From the NCBI RefSeq assembly GCF_002294725.1, contig NZ_NSFT01000008.1, positions 212,884 through 276,883 on the forward strand: DNA of 64,000 bases, given 5' to 3'. This DNA is from Mesorhizobium sp. WSM4313 (GTDB taxonomy: Bacteria; Pseudomonadota; Alphaproteobacteria; Rhizobiales; Rhizobiaceae). The notes below the pieces were generated by a model. That model was given only the letters and a program-made list of their open reading frames with translations, searched no databases and was not told the origin of the DNA. This document shows, in pieces, positions 7,614 to 15,443 of the stretch (its first letter is position 1; every line of letters begins with the position of its first letter). A program made the translations under genes and the position numbers.

Positions 7614-7720
7614 GGGGTGTTCCAGGGAAAGCCAGCGTTTCACTCCGCTGGAACACCCTCATCCGTCTCGGCGCTGAAGCGCCGATCCACCTTCTCCCAC
7701 AAGGGGAGAAGGAGAAAGTT
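7561..7720. repeat. 160-bp palindromic repeat element, copy 1
   Basis: The outer ends (7561-7589 and 7692-7720) are exact inverted copies of 29 bases, containing CTTCTCCCCTTGTGGGAG. Inner modules are GGCCGCGAAGCGGCCGGATGAGG, then a CCAGCGTTTCACTCCGCTGG hairpin, CCTCATCCGTCTCGGCGCTG and GCGCCGATCCACC. Other full or near-full copies lie at 13134, 43378 and 63741, a half copy at 8241. It overlaps the end of kynA. Confidence 0.9.
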
Positions 7721-7820
7721 GTGGCGCCTCTCGCCAAACAATTTTTCCAGCGCCTGTCGGAACCATCTCTCTCCGCCCGTCCTTGGGGGCATCAACCGCT
7801 TCAACAATCCGGAGGACACC

Positions 7821-8240
7821 GTGGAAATGCAGTCGACCTGGCAGACCGCCGCCATTCTCATCGCCCGCCTAATCTTCGCCGCCATGTTCGCGATGGCCGT
7901 CGCCTTCAAGCTGATGGATATCGGCGCCACCGCAGGCTACATCGCGGCCGCCGGCTTCCCGTTCCCGCTGTTCCTGGCCTGGTGCGCGGCGATCCTCGAA
8001 GCGTTGCTGGTGATCGCCTTCCTCACCGGCGCTTATCTGACGCCGTTGGCGTTGATTGGCGCCGTCTACGTCACCTTCCTCGGCTTCGCCTTTCACGGCC
8101 CGTCGCACTGGGCCGGAAACCAGGCCGAGTTTGGCGCCTTCATGTCGCATTTCCCGTTCGCCGCCGGCCTGCTCTACGCCGCCGCCCACGGCCCGGGCAG
8201 CGTGCTGGCCGTCAAGCTGGGTTGGCCGGGCAGGGCATGA
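7821..8240 (+). CDS. DoxX-family membrane protein
   Basis: A 139-residue four-helix inner-membrane protein of the DoxX family (LIARLIFAAMFAMAVAFKLM ... LEALLVIAFLTGAYLTPLAL ... FPFAAGLLYAAAHGPGS). GTG at 7821 is 5 bases after GGAGG and is preferred over the ATG at 7827. DoxX proteins are linked to redox or thiol stress but lack a settled activity. Two other DoxX genes occur at 35.5 and 36.1 kb. Confidence 0.85.
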   Translation: MEMQSTWQTAAILIARLIFAAMFAMAVAFKLMDIGATAGYIAAAGFPFPLFLAWCAAILEALLVIAFLTGAYLTPLALIGAVYVTFLGFAFHGPSHWAGNQAEFGAFMSHFPFAAGLLYAAAHGPGSVLAVKLGWPGRA

Positions 8241-8292
8241 ACTTTCCTTCTCCCGTTCTACGGGAGAAGGTGGCCGAAGGCCGGATGAGGGC
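8241..8292. repeat. Half copy of the palindromic repeat
   Basis: A single arm (CTTCTCCCGTTCTACGGGAG, then AAGGTGGCCGAAGGCCGGAT) directly after the doxX stop, with no matching right arm. Confidence 0.75.
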
Positions 8293-8330
8293 GGCGCCAA
8301 CATTTCAAGACAAGGCGCCTTCCCACATGC

Positions 8331-8636
8331 TCACATCTGATCGTTATACGGCTCTTTCATCTGGCCGACCATGCGCGCCAGCTTCGAGAAGGACGGCATG
8401 TCGGCTTCCGGCTGGCACTGGTTGGCGAGTTCGAGCAGCCGGATCGGGAAGTTGACGGCGTCGCGGCTGGAGGCCGACATGCCTTCCGAGCGCTCCTCGC
8501 TGGTTTCGCTGGCCTCCGCCTTGCGCAGCGCGATGTCGATCTCCTCGACCGTCAGCACGCCCTTGCGCACCAGCACCTGGTTGACCGAAGCGACGGCCAT
8601 CAGGAGGCCCTCGAGCTGCAGATTGGCGACATTCAT
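8331..8636 (-). CDS. Conserved hypothetical protein
   Basis: A 101-residue soluble protein starting MNVANLQLEGLLMAVASVNQ. The middle is helical (GVLTVEEIDIALRKAEAS) and a linker is rich in S/E. The chosen start removes an arginine-rich extension with no coding character. It is codirectional with the hypothetical gene at 8708-8977, 71 bases upstream, possibly one transcript. Family unknown. Confidence 0.65.
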   Translation of the reverse strand: MNVANLQLEGLLMAVASVNQVLVRKGVLTVEEIDIALRKAEASETSEERSEGMSASSRDAVNFPIRLLELANQCQPEADMPSFSKLARMVGQMKEPYNDQM

Positions 8637-8707
8637 GGCTTTTGCTCCCATTGACCGGGGTGAAACGCGCGAGCCGCGGTTACGATCCGGAGATGCGCAA
8701 GCCTCGC

Positions 8708-8977
8708 TTAGGCCTCCATCCACCGCTCTCCATATTCGCTCCAAAGCCGCCTGATCTCGCGGTTGCCGAGCGGCGGCGTCTGGCGATCGCCGTAGAAGAC
8801 AGCGACAGCGCTGAGGTCATATTGGCCCTCGGCCTGGGCGATGAAGCGGATCGCTTCGCCGAGCGGTCTCGAATGGAAGATCGGATCGGCCTGGCCCCGG
8901 CCCAGGCTGCGAACGCCCGAAATGCTTGCTGGCACATGCCGCATCCGAAAGACGGATGCCATGGCAGGTTTGTCCAT
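8708..8977 (-). CDS. Conserved hypothetical protein
   Basis: An 89-residue protein with tryptophans at the end (IRRLWSEYGERWMEA) and a central YDLSAVAVFYGDR segment. No signal peptide or membrane helix. Likely transcribed together with the downstream hypothetical gene. No domain recognised. Confidence 0.55.
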   Translation of the reverse strand: MDKPAMASVFRMRHVPASISGVRSLGRGQADPIFHSRPLGEAIRFIAQAEGQYDLSAVAVFYGDRQTPPLGNREIRRLWSEYGERWMEA

Positions 8978-9203
8978 GCCTGCTCTCCGCGATTCCCCTT
9001 AGGGAATGATCCCATAAGCATCGGCTAATGACCAGCCCGGGACGGCCGCCGGAACAGAGCGGGCCCCAGAACAACCTCGGGAACTAAAAAGCCGGCGGGG
9101 AAAGAAAAAGGCCCGGGCGCGACGGCCCAGCGCGCGGCCGCCGCAAAGCAACCCTCGCTCACTATTGTTTTCCGGCTCGGCTCTCTAGCCGGGCCGGCAA
9201 TGT

Positions 9204-9668
9204 CTACCTGTGCCAACGATGCAGCCAGTCCGGCTCGGGGGCGGAGCTTCGGCTGATCGCCATGCCGGCCAGCAAGCCGACCAGGCCGCCGATCAACATC
9301 GCGGTCGAGAAGGTGCCGGGGTTCTGCTGCACGGTCTCCGAAACGCTCTGCGCCTGGCTGCGCAACTGGCTCGCCGCGCGCGACGCGCGGTCAGAGGCGC
9401 CGCTGTAAAGGTTCGAAGCCCGGTCGGCCGCGCCCCGATACCAACCATGCGCGGTCTCTGCGGCTTCCCCGGCCTGTTCGGAAAGCGTGCGGTTCAGCCG
9501 GTTCACCTCACGCTTCAATTCGGCGATCTGCTTCTTCATCGCGTCTTCCGATGCCCGCGAGGCTCGTGCGCTGCTGCGGGACGCGGGACGGGTGCGCGTG
9601 GCGCGCGCGGCGGCGGTTTTCGCGTTGCCGTTGGCTGAATTGGTGGTGCTGGTGTCATTGTCTGCCAT
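9204..9668 (-). CDS. DUF883/ElaB-like membrane-anchored stress protein
   Basis: A 154-residue protein: low-complexity A/T/R/S-rich N-terminus (1-55), a coiled-coil segment (MKKQIAELKREVNRLNRTLS), a helical SRAASQLRSQAQSVSE stretch and one C-terminal transmembrane helix (TAMLIGGLVGLLAGMAI). This is the ElaB/YqjD (DUF883) layout, tail-anchored proteins that in E. coli bind stationary-phase ribosomes. The ATG at 9668 follows AAGGAG. An exact EcfG promoter lies 30-54 bases upstream. Confidence 0.85.
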   Translation of the reverse strand: MADNDTSTTNSANGNAKTAAARATRTRPASRSSARASRASEDAMKKQIAELKREVNRLNRTLSEQAGEAAETAHGWYRGAADRASNLYSGASDRASRAASQLRSQAQSVSETVQQNPGTFSTAMLIGGLVGLLAGMAISRSSAPEPDWLHRWHR

Positions 9669-9697
9669 CGGTCTCTCCTTTTTGCCTCCTGGGAACG

Positions 9698-9722
9698 AAC
9701 GGCCGAGCCGTGCCATTGTTCC
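9698..9722 (-). promoter_or_regulatory. Sigma-EcfG promoter of the DUF883-like gene
   Basis: Minus-strand GGAAC (9722-9718), 16 bases, CGTT (9701-9698): an exact general-stress promoter. Confidence 0.85.
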
Positions 9723-9822
9723 CCCGCGGTTTTCCGCAGGCGCGCCGCCAGACCAAAAGACGAGGGCCGCGAAGCGAACTCCACGGCCCTTGGTCCAAGC
9801 CCGATGCCCTTGCTTGCCGCAG

Positions 9823-10146
9823 TTACTTGCCGCAGTTGTTGTCGTTCACGTTCGGCTGCACCGTGGTGGCGGTGCTGTTGTTGGCATCGCCCATTGCGCC
9901 CTGCGGATGATTCGCGCAGTTCTTGTCGGCGTTCGAATTCATGTCGCCGCCTGTGATGCTGCCGGTCGTGCCGGTATCGGGCGGAGCGGCCTGGTCAGGC
10001 GACGGCGCGGCCGGCGTCTTCGGCTCGACGGTAACGGTCTGGCCGCTGCCCGTGCCGTCATTTCCGGCGGTACCCGCGTTCTGGGCCATCGCCGCCGTCG
10101 CGAGGCCGATGGTCAAGGCCGAAGCTGCAAGAATCCTTGTAAGCAT
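9823..10146 (-). CDS. Secreted hypothetical protein
   Basis: A 107-residue protein with a clear Sec signal peptide (LAASALTIGLATAAMAQ, cleavage after AMA). The mature part is low-complexity, rich in N, T, G and P (GSGQTVTVEPKTPAAPSPDQ) with two cysteines, one in DKNCANHP and one at the C-terminus (NNCGK). Probably periplasmic or extracellular. No domain recognised. Confidence 0.75.
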   Translation of the reverse strand: MLTRILAASALTIGLATAAMAQNAGTAGNDGTGSGQTVTVEPKTPAAPSPDQAAPPDTGTTGSITGGDMNSNADKNCANHPQGAMGDANNSTATTVQPNVNDNNCGK

Positions 10147-10393
10147 GATCTCTTCTCCTCTGTTGCGAGACGGTCATCTGTCGCGTTGCGACTAGGGGTG
10201 GAATCCGTCGGACCAAGGTTGGTTCCGACAAAAATTGTTGTGATCTGGCCCGGCGTTTCAATCTATAGGTGTGGCGCGCACGGGGGCTTTGCCGCCGGTA
10301 TTTTGAGAAATTTAGGAAAATGTACCTAGAGGCTATTGCCTGGTGAAGGCAGCTATGCTACTATTTTGTCCATGGTGCTGATTTGCGCCAACG

Positions 10394-10415
10394 ACCCGCC
10401 GCCGGCGGGTTTTTT
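10394..10415 (+). terminator. Orphan terminator upstream of the phage relic
   Basis: CCCGCC-GCC-GGCGGG followed by TTTTTTGTTTTT. No rightward gene precedes it; the nearest gene on the left reads the other way. The 350-base gap 10147-10499 otherwise contains nothing convincing, so this may end a small RNA or be left over from the prophage. Confidence 0.8.
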
Positions 10416-10499
10416 GTTTTTCGCGCCATCCATTCTTTCGAAGCGCTGGCGGCGCCTTCCCTGTCCTGCGGCGCTTTCAACATTCTGCTGGAGGCCCAG

Positions 10500-10868
10500 A
10501 TGCCACGCTATGCCACCATCGTCACCGCCGATGACGGCGCCGAGATCGTCAGCGCTATCGGCGAATTCGAAGGCACAAGCCTTCCGCACCGCTCGGGCCG
10601 TTTCGAGCAGGTCGCGCCGGGCGTGCGCATCGGTATGGTTCGCGGTGGCCTTGATGAAGCCGTCGCCGGTTTCGGTTTCCCGCGCCAGGGCCTCGGCCCG
10701 GCTGCGGTCCGCACAGCCACGGCGGGGCTGAAGGCAATGGCCGCGCCGTCCGCCGATGCCCGGCCCGCCAGGCCGGCCATGGCAAGGCCGCGCAGGAAGT
10801 CGGCCCGCAAGGTCCGCAAGGCGAAGAAGGCGAAAGCAGCGCCATCGGATTCTGTCACCCATGGCTGA
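10500..10868 (+). CDS. Hypothetical protein, first gene of phage relic
   Basis: A 122-residue protein: a small globular N-terminal part (MPRYATIVTADDGAEIVSAI) and a basic, lysine/arginine-alanine tail (RPRRKSARKVRKAKKAKAA). It overlaps the following terminase gene by 8 bases, so the two are translationally coupled and belong to the same phage-derived unit. Function unknown. Confidence 0.6.
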   Translation: MPRYATIVTADDGAEIVSAIGEFEGTSLPHRSGRFEQVAPGVRIGMVRGGLDEAVAGFGFPRQGLGPAAVRTATAGLKAMAAPSADARPARPAMARPRRKSARKVRKAKKAKAAPSDSVTHG

Positions 10869-11286
10869 CGAAAACAGACGCCGCGAGGCCGTAGGCGCGA
10901 AGCGGGCGGGGCGAAAGCCGAAAGCTACCAAAGCCGCTGCCGCTCCGTCCCCCCGCCCCAAGCGCTCGCGAAGGACGCTCGTCGACGATTTCGCCGCCGC
11001 GCTTCGCGCCGATTTCCGCGTCCATGGCGCCGGCGTCATCGCCGCGGTGCGCGCCGAAAAACCCGAGCAGTATCTGAAGGTCGTGCTGACGCTGCTGCCC
11101 AAGGATTTCTCGGCCAAGGATTTCTCGGAACGTGTCGATGCCAAGCAAACCAGCCTCGGGCAATTGAGCGATGAGGAGATCCGTAGCCGCATCCGCGGCC
11201 TCGAAACGAGCCTCCGGCCGCTCCTGGACAGCGATGCAGACCTATCTGGCGCTGCTCGAGGAGATGGACCGCAGGCGTCGCCGTAA
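10861..11286 (+). CDS. Phage terminase small-subunit-like protein
   Basis: A 141-residue protein with a basic, disordered N-terminus and then LVDDFAAALRADFRVHGAGV, EKPEQYLKVVLTLLPKDF and GQLSDEEIRSRIRGLE. This pattern is typical of the protein encoded directly upstream of P22-type large terminases in alphaproteobacterial prophages, where it takes the small-subunit position. It overlaps the large-subunit gene by 53 bases. No portal, capsid or tail genes follow. Confidence 0.7.
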   Translation: MADENRRREAVGAKRAGRKPKATKAAAAPSPRPKRSRRTLVDDFAAALRADFRVHGAGVIAAVRAEKPEQYLKVVLTLLPKDFSAKDFSERVDAKQTSLGQLSDEEIRSRIRGLETSLRPLLDSDADLSGAARGDGPQASP

Positions 11287-11920
11287 CCTTCTTGCAGCCT
11301 ACGCGCCTTACAAGCAGCAGGCCGAATTTCATTCGGCAGGCGCGACGCACCGCGAGCGTCTGTTCATGGCCGGAAACCAGCTCGGCAAGACCAGGGCAGG
11401 GGGCGCGGAATGGGCCATGCACCTCACCGGTCGCTATCCGGGCTGGTGGAAGGGCAAGGTGTTCGGCCAACCCGTCAGGCTCTGGGCCGCCGGCGTCACC
11501 GGCGAGGGCACGCGCGACAATCCGCAGCGCGTGCTGGTCGGCCCGCCGCAGCAGCAAAGCGAGTGGGGCACCGGCATGATCCCGGCCGATGCCATCGCCG
11601 ACACGGTAATGGGCCGCGGCGCGCCGGGAGCGCTGGACAGCGTCGTCGTGCGCTGGGGCGGTGGCGGCGATGTGCAGACCGGCGAGAGCGTGCTTTCCTT
11701 CAAGAGCTACGAAAAAGGCCGCGAGAAATGGCAAGGCGAGACGCTGCACGGCGTCTGGTTCGACGAGGAACCGCCGCTGGATATCTATTCCGAGGGCCTC
11801 ACCCGTACGAATGCCACGGATGGCATTACGATCGTCACGTTCACGCCGCTGCTCGGCATGAGCGACGTGGTGCTGCGGTTTTTGAGCGCGGGCGAGATGG
11901 AGAGGATTGGGAAGACGTAG
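11234..11920 (+). pseudogene. Terminase large subunit, N-terminal ATPase half (truncated)
   Basis: 228 codons of a phage packaging ATPase. Walker A is GNQLGKT, Walker B is GVWFDEEPP, with the motifs SFKSYEKGREKWQG and TRTNATDGITIVTFTPLLGM of P22-like terminases. The C-terminal nuclease domain is missing: the frame stops at 11920 exactly where a repeat sequence (GGTGACGGCCAATC) begins. The continuation of the protein appears 1.4 kb downstream at 13294. The gene is therefore interrupted rather than simply truncated. Confidence 0.85.
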
Positions 11921-11955
11921 GTGACGGCCAATCTCCCCCACAAGAGGGAGATCGG
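11920..11955. repeat. Short GGTGACGGCCAATC repeat at terminase breakpoint
   Basis: Fourteen bases GGTGACGGCCAATC followed by a hairpin (ATCTCCC ... GGGAGAT). The same 14 bases plus a similar hairpin occur at 38359-38392. Confidence 0.7.
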
Positions 11956-12127
11956 CAGCTTCGGCGACGGCACCAATCAGGAAACCGCGCTGAGCCACGG
12001 GTCTCGCCCGTCCTTCGGACCCCACAAGGGAGAAGGGAAAGCCGTAGGCCCTGTCAAAACGATTTCCACCGCTTATGGTGCGCGAACGCGCGGTCGCGCG
12101 ACTTGCATGCCGTAAGGGATTTCAGGA

Positions 12128-13129
12128 ATGTATGTAGGCCGTTCTTACAGGTTGCTGGACTTCGCGCTCTGGTCGCGGCGCAGCGTCATCTACATGGTCG
12201 TGGTGAGCGGGTTGGCGATCGCCGCCTACCGCCTTCCGGCGACCGCGGGCTTCTCGGTGCCGTGGTCGGTCGTGCTGGTGCTCGGCACCACGGTGTCGCT
12301 CGTCGCCGGATTCAAGAATTCGCAGGTCTTCACCCGCGCCAACGAGGCTCTGCAGGCCTTCTCGCAGATCACCGCCAGCAGCCGGATGCTGTCCGGCTTC
12401 TGCCGGGATTTCATGGATGCTGCCACCGCCCGCCAGCTGATCTACCGTCATCTCGCCTGGCTGACGGCGCTGCGCTTTTCGCTGCGGCGGCCGATGCCCT
12501 GGGAATCGCTGGCGAAAGCGGCCAACATCGAGTTCCGGCGGCGGCGCTATCACATCCAGGAGGATAAGACCTCGCTCGCCGAGGAACTGCGTAGGTTGCT
12601 GGGCGAGGAAGCCGAAAGCGTGCTGAAATCGCCACAGCCGGCGATAGAGCTTCTCGACAGGCAATTGGCCGAGGTCAACGGCTTGTTGAAGAGCTCAGCC
12701 GTTCCGACACAGGTCTATTCCGAATTGATCAAGCTGATACGCGACTTCCAGGACCAGCAGGCGCGTTGCGATCGCATCAAGAACAATCCCTATCCCCGGC
12801 AATACGCGATCGTGAGCTCGATGTTCATGATCATCTTCTGCACCTTGCTGCCCTTCGGCGTCGTTCCGGTCTTTGCCGAAATGGCCAAGCTGGGCGGCGT
12901 GCTCGGCTGGATCTCGATCTGGCTGACCATCCCGTTCAGCGCGCTGCTGGGCTGGGTCTACATGTCGCTGGACCTGGTCGGCGAAAGCAGCGCCAATCCG
13001 TTCGAGGGCAACGCCAACGACGTGCCGATCTCGCAAATCTGCCGCGACATCGAGATCGAGCTGCGGCGTGGCCTTGGCGAGGCCGCGCTTCCCGCGCCGC
13101 TGGCGCCGGTCAACGACATCGCGACGTGA
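12128..13129 (+). CDS. Bestrophin-like anion channel family protein
   Basis: A 333-residue membrane protein of the bestrophin/UPF0187 family. It has paired N-terminal helices (SVIYMVVVSGLAIAAYRL, SVVLVLGTTVSLVAGF), the family hallmark RIKNNPYPRQYA, two further helices (IVSSMFMIIFCTLLPFGVVP and IWLTIPFSALLGWVYMSLDL) and the C-terminal NPFEGNANDVPISQICRDIE. Bacterial homologues form pentameric ion channels. The gene sits inside the interrupted terminase, with repeats on both sides, and looks like the cargo of the insertion. Confidence 0.88.
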   Translation: MYVGRSYRLLDFALWSRRSVIYMVVVSGLAIAAYRLPATAGFSVPWSVVLVLGTTVSLVAGFKNSQVFTRANEALQAFSQITASSRMLSGFCRDFMDAATARQLIYRHLAWLTALRFSLRRPMPWESLAKAANIEFRRRRYHIQEDKTSLAEELRRLLGEEAESVLKSPQPAIELLDRQLAEVNGLLKSSAVPTQVYSELIKLIRDFQDQQARCDRIKNNPYPRQYAIVSSMFMIIFCTLLPFGVVPVFAEMAKLGGVLGWISIWLTIPFSALLGWVYMSLDLVGESSANPFEGNANDVPISQICRDIEIELRRGLGEAALPAPLAPVNDIAT

Positions 13130-13133
13130 AGTT

Positions 13134-13287
13134 CTTTCCTTCTCCCCTTGCGGGAGAAGGTGGCCGCGAAGCGGCCGGATGAGGGGTGCTCCAGGGAACG
13201 CCAGCGCGTCTCTCCGCTGGAACACCCCTCATCCGTCTCGGCGCTGCGCGCCGATCCACCTTCTCCCACAAGGGGAGAAGGGAAAGG
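13134..13287. repeat. Palindromic repeat element, copy 2
   Basis: Same modules as copy 1: CTTTCCTTCTCCCCTTGCGG at the left, CCGCGAAGCGGCCGGATGAG, a CCAGCG...CGCTGG hairpin, GCGCTGCGCGCCGATCCACC and the right arm CTTCTCCCACAAGGGGAG. It starts 5 bases after the bestrophin stop and ends 7 bases before the terminase remnant. Confidence 0.88.
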
Positions 13288-13293
13288 TTTGCC

Positions 13294-13377
13294 ATGTCCC
13301 GACACGTCACCTTCATGACCATCGACGATGCCGGGCACTATTCGTCCGAACAGCGCGCTGAGATCATCGCGGCCTCT
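13294..13377 (+). pseudogene. Terminase large subunit, downstream fragment
   Basis: Twenty-eight codons reading SRHVTFMTIDDAGHYSSEQR and then AEIIAAS. This matches the segment that follows the ATPase core in P22-like terminases (R-x-V-T-x-M-T-I-D-D-A-x-H-Y, then IIASYPAHEREAR), so it continues the frame broken at 11920. Homology ends at about 13377; 13378-13586 carries no recognisable gene. Confidence 0.7.
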
Positions 13378-13586
13378 CGGACATCGTTTTCGAGGTGGTC
13401 GTGCGAAGATTCAAACAAACGCCGGATTCCTGATCGCGGCGGGCAGAAGCCGCGCAGGCATCGAGACATCGACCGGCGGATCGTCCACACCGGACCAAGA
13501 TGCCGGTGTCAGCGGTTGGCCCGCTTGAGCCGCTGGAAGAATCCAGGTGCAACGCCTATCTATGGAGAATCCAAAGGAGGTACGAC

Positions 13587-14108
13587 ATGGCTTCTTCCAC
13601 CGAGCGCGCGGTCCTTGCCGGCGGCTGCTTCTGGGGCATGCAGGATCTGATCCGGCGCTTGCCCGGCGTGATCTCGACGCGAGTGGGCTACAGCGGCGGC
13701 GATGTCCCCAACGCCACCTACCGCAACCACGGCACCCACGCCGAGGCGATCGAGATCATCTTCGATCCGGCCAAGACCAGCTTCCGCACGCTGCTCGAAT
13801 TCTTCTTCCAGATCCACGATCCGACGACGAAGAACCGCCAGGGCAACGATATCGGCGCGAGCTATCGCTCGGCGATTTTCTATACCAGCGATGAACAGAA
13901 ACGGATCGCCGAGGACACGATAGCCGATGTCGACGCGTCCGGCCTGTGGCCTGGCAAGGTCGTCACCGAGCTCGCTCCGGTCGGGCCCTTCTGGGAAGCC
14001 GAGCCCGAGCATCAGGACTATCTCGAGCGCTATCCCAACGGCTACACCTGCCATTTCGCACGGCCGGGCTGGAAGCTTCCGGTTCGTCAACAGGCGGCCG
14101 CGTCATAA
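13587..14108 (+). CDS. msrA: Peptide methionine sulfoxide reductase A
   Basis: A 173-residue MsrA that reduces methionine-S-sulfoxide in proteins. The catalytic cysteine is in GGCFWGMQ; YSGGDVPNATYRNHGTHAEA and PEHQDYLERYPNGYTCHF are family signatures. The start follows AAAGGAGG. A strong terminator follows at 14154. It fits the oxidative and general stress character of the surrounding genes. Confidence 0.95.
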   Translation: MASSTERAVLAGGCFWGMQDLIRRLPGVISTRVGYSGGDVPNATYRNHGTHAEAIEIIFDPAKTSFRTLLEFFFQIHDPTTKNRQGNDIGASYRSAIFYTSDEQKRIAEDTIADVDASGLWPGKVVTELAPVGPFWEAEPEHQDYLERYPNGYTCHFARPGWKLPVRQQAAAS

Positions 14109-14153
14109 TCAGCGACCGCGGTGTGTTGACATAGTCTTCACGCGCTTTGATCT

Positions 14154-14187
14154 GCCCGCCGTGCCGGAAGGCATGGCGGGCTTTTTT
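14154..14187 (+). terminator. Terminator of msrA
   Basis: GCCCGCCGTGCC-GGAA-GGCATGGCGGGC followed by TTTTTT. Confidence 0.93.
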
Positions 14188-14220
14188 GCGTTCCGGCTGG
14201 TTGTCCCGGCCCGGCGGGCC

Positions 14221-14415
14221 TTAGCCCTTGGCTCGGCGGCCTTCGTGTTCGTGGTTGCCGATCCAGTGGGCGCGGATGCGGTCGCTGGCTTCGAGATAAG
14301 CCATGTCGATCAGGTAGGTCAGAAGCTTCTCGCCATCGGCCTCCGCCTTCTGGCGAAGTTCTCGCAGGATTCCCTGCGCAAATTGCAGGTTTTCCATTTT
14401 GCTAGGCTGGTCCAT
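14221..14415 (-). CDS. Small conserved hypothetical protein
   Basis: A 64-residue helical protein (MDQPSKMENLQFAQGILREL ... LLTYLIDMAYLEASDRIRA). The ATG at 14415 is preceded by GGGGG; the only longer start is a TTG. No domain or export signal. The size and layout suggest a regulatory or adaptor micro-protein, but nothing proves it. Confidence 0.6.
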   Translation of the reverse strand: MDQPSKMENLQFAQGILRELRQKAEADGEKLLTYLIDMAYLEASDRIRAHWIGNHEHEGRRAKG

Positions 14416-14550
14416 GGGTGCCCCCAAATGTCGGTGCGGTAAGTTTGGCTCACTATGCTTGTACGAAGATTATCGCCTCGCTCGCGGTGAAGCTGTACTC
14501 GGTTGCACTGAGGACGCCCGATCAACGAAGCTGTTGGACATCGCGCGGAA

Positions 14551-14847
14551 ATGTCGATATTTTACGCGCCCAATCGGATGGCGACCATGCACGAAGACGA
14601 GGGCAGCACTCCTGACAAGTTGCAAGCCATGCTTGACGTGATCGCCAGGAGCGAGCCCCCAAGCGAGAGCGGGCAAGCCGATTTCGGCCGATTGAAAGCC
14701 GACGCCGCCAAGGCTGCCGGCGTGTTGATCGAATTTTACGGCGATGCAGCCCTGGAGCGGGCCAAGCTCATAGAGCGCCGGTCGCCCCAGTCGCATTTTG
14801 CACGCATGGTCGTGGCTGAAGTCGGCCGGCGCGGCAAGCGAAATTGA
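14551..14847 (+). CDS. Hypothetical protein
   Basis: Up to 98 residues. ATGs at 14551, 14578 and 14587 are all possible starts. The body is helical (DFGRLKADAAKAAGVLIEFY) and ends in a basic tail (EVGRRGKRN). It is divergent from the small gene at 14221 and convergent with the PAS gene. Codon use is ordinary for this genome. No family recognised. Confidence 0.5.
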   Translation: MSIFYAPNRMATMHEDEGSTPDKLQAMLDVIARSEPPSESGQADFGRLKADAAKAAGVLIEFYGDAALERAKLIERRSPQSHFARMVVAEVGRRGKRN

Positions 14848-14873
14848 CCCGCGAGCAATCGGCGAAAGCTGCT

Positions 14874-15419
14874 TCAAGACGATCTTCGCCTCCCCAGCCT
14901 TGCGCTAAGCCGCTGCTCGACCTCTTCCTCGATGTTGTCCAGGAGATAGGACATCAGGTCGTGTCCGATCGACCGCGCTAGGTCCTTGGCTTGCCCGACA
15001 TGGTTGCGGATCTCGCGCAGCGCCTGCTCTTCGCACGCGGCGTCGTCCGTCAAATCGACGAACCAGCCGGGATAGAGCGCTGCCTCGCCCGTCCCGTCAA
15101 CATAGCATTGGCCGACGGCCAGGATCTTGCGCAACCCCATCTTTTCGGAATGGACCCTATAGACCTCCCTGAATGCGGACCTGCGCTCCACGGCCTTGCG
15201 GATCGCCAGCCGAACCCGTGAACGATCGTCCTGATCGATGCTTTGCATGCATCGTTCAAGCGAAGCGCCATGAGAGAACTCATCGAGTGTCAGACCGAAA
15301 TAATCTGAAAGATTGGCGTCGCCATAAACGCGGTCGCGCTTGATGTCCCAGGTCCAGAACCCGTCGATCGGTGGATACCGCATGTGCATGTTGCGGCCGT
15401 GTTCAGGCGCCGACGTCAT
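14874..15419 (-). CDS. Stand-alone PAS-domain protein
   Basis: A 181-residue protein with one PAS fold of the PAS_3 type (DGFWTWDIKRDRVYGDANLS, QSIDQDDRSRVRLAIRKAVE, FREVYRVHSE, GWFVDLTDD) and a helical C-terminus containing IRNHVGQAKDLARSIGHDLM. No kinase, GGDEF or DNA-binding output domain is present. The helical tail could be a dimerisation or partner-binding stub. Possible roles are sensor subunit or decoy for a kinase. Confidence 0.75.
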   Translation of the reverse strand: MTSAPEHGRNMHMRYPPIDGFWTWDIKRDRVYGDANLSDYFGLTLDEFSHGASLERCMQSIDQDDRSRVRLAIRKAVERRSAFREVYRVHSEKMGLRKILAVGQCYVDGTGEAALYPGWFVDLTDDAACEEQALREIRNHVGQAKDLARSIGHDLMSYLLDNIEEEVEQRLSARLGRRRSS

Positions 15420-15443
15420 GAAAACCGCCCCGTCCGGTTTCAA

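Noticed and set aside
7561..7720. Possible CRISPR or phage attachment site
   Set aside because: The repeat is an inverted modular palindrome at scattered sites, without regularly spaced direct repeats or spacers.
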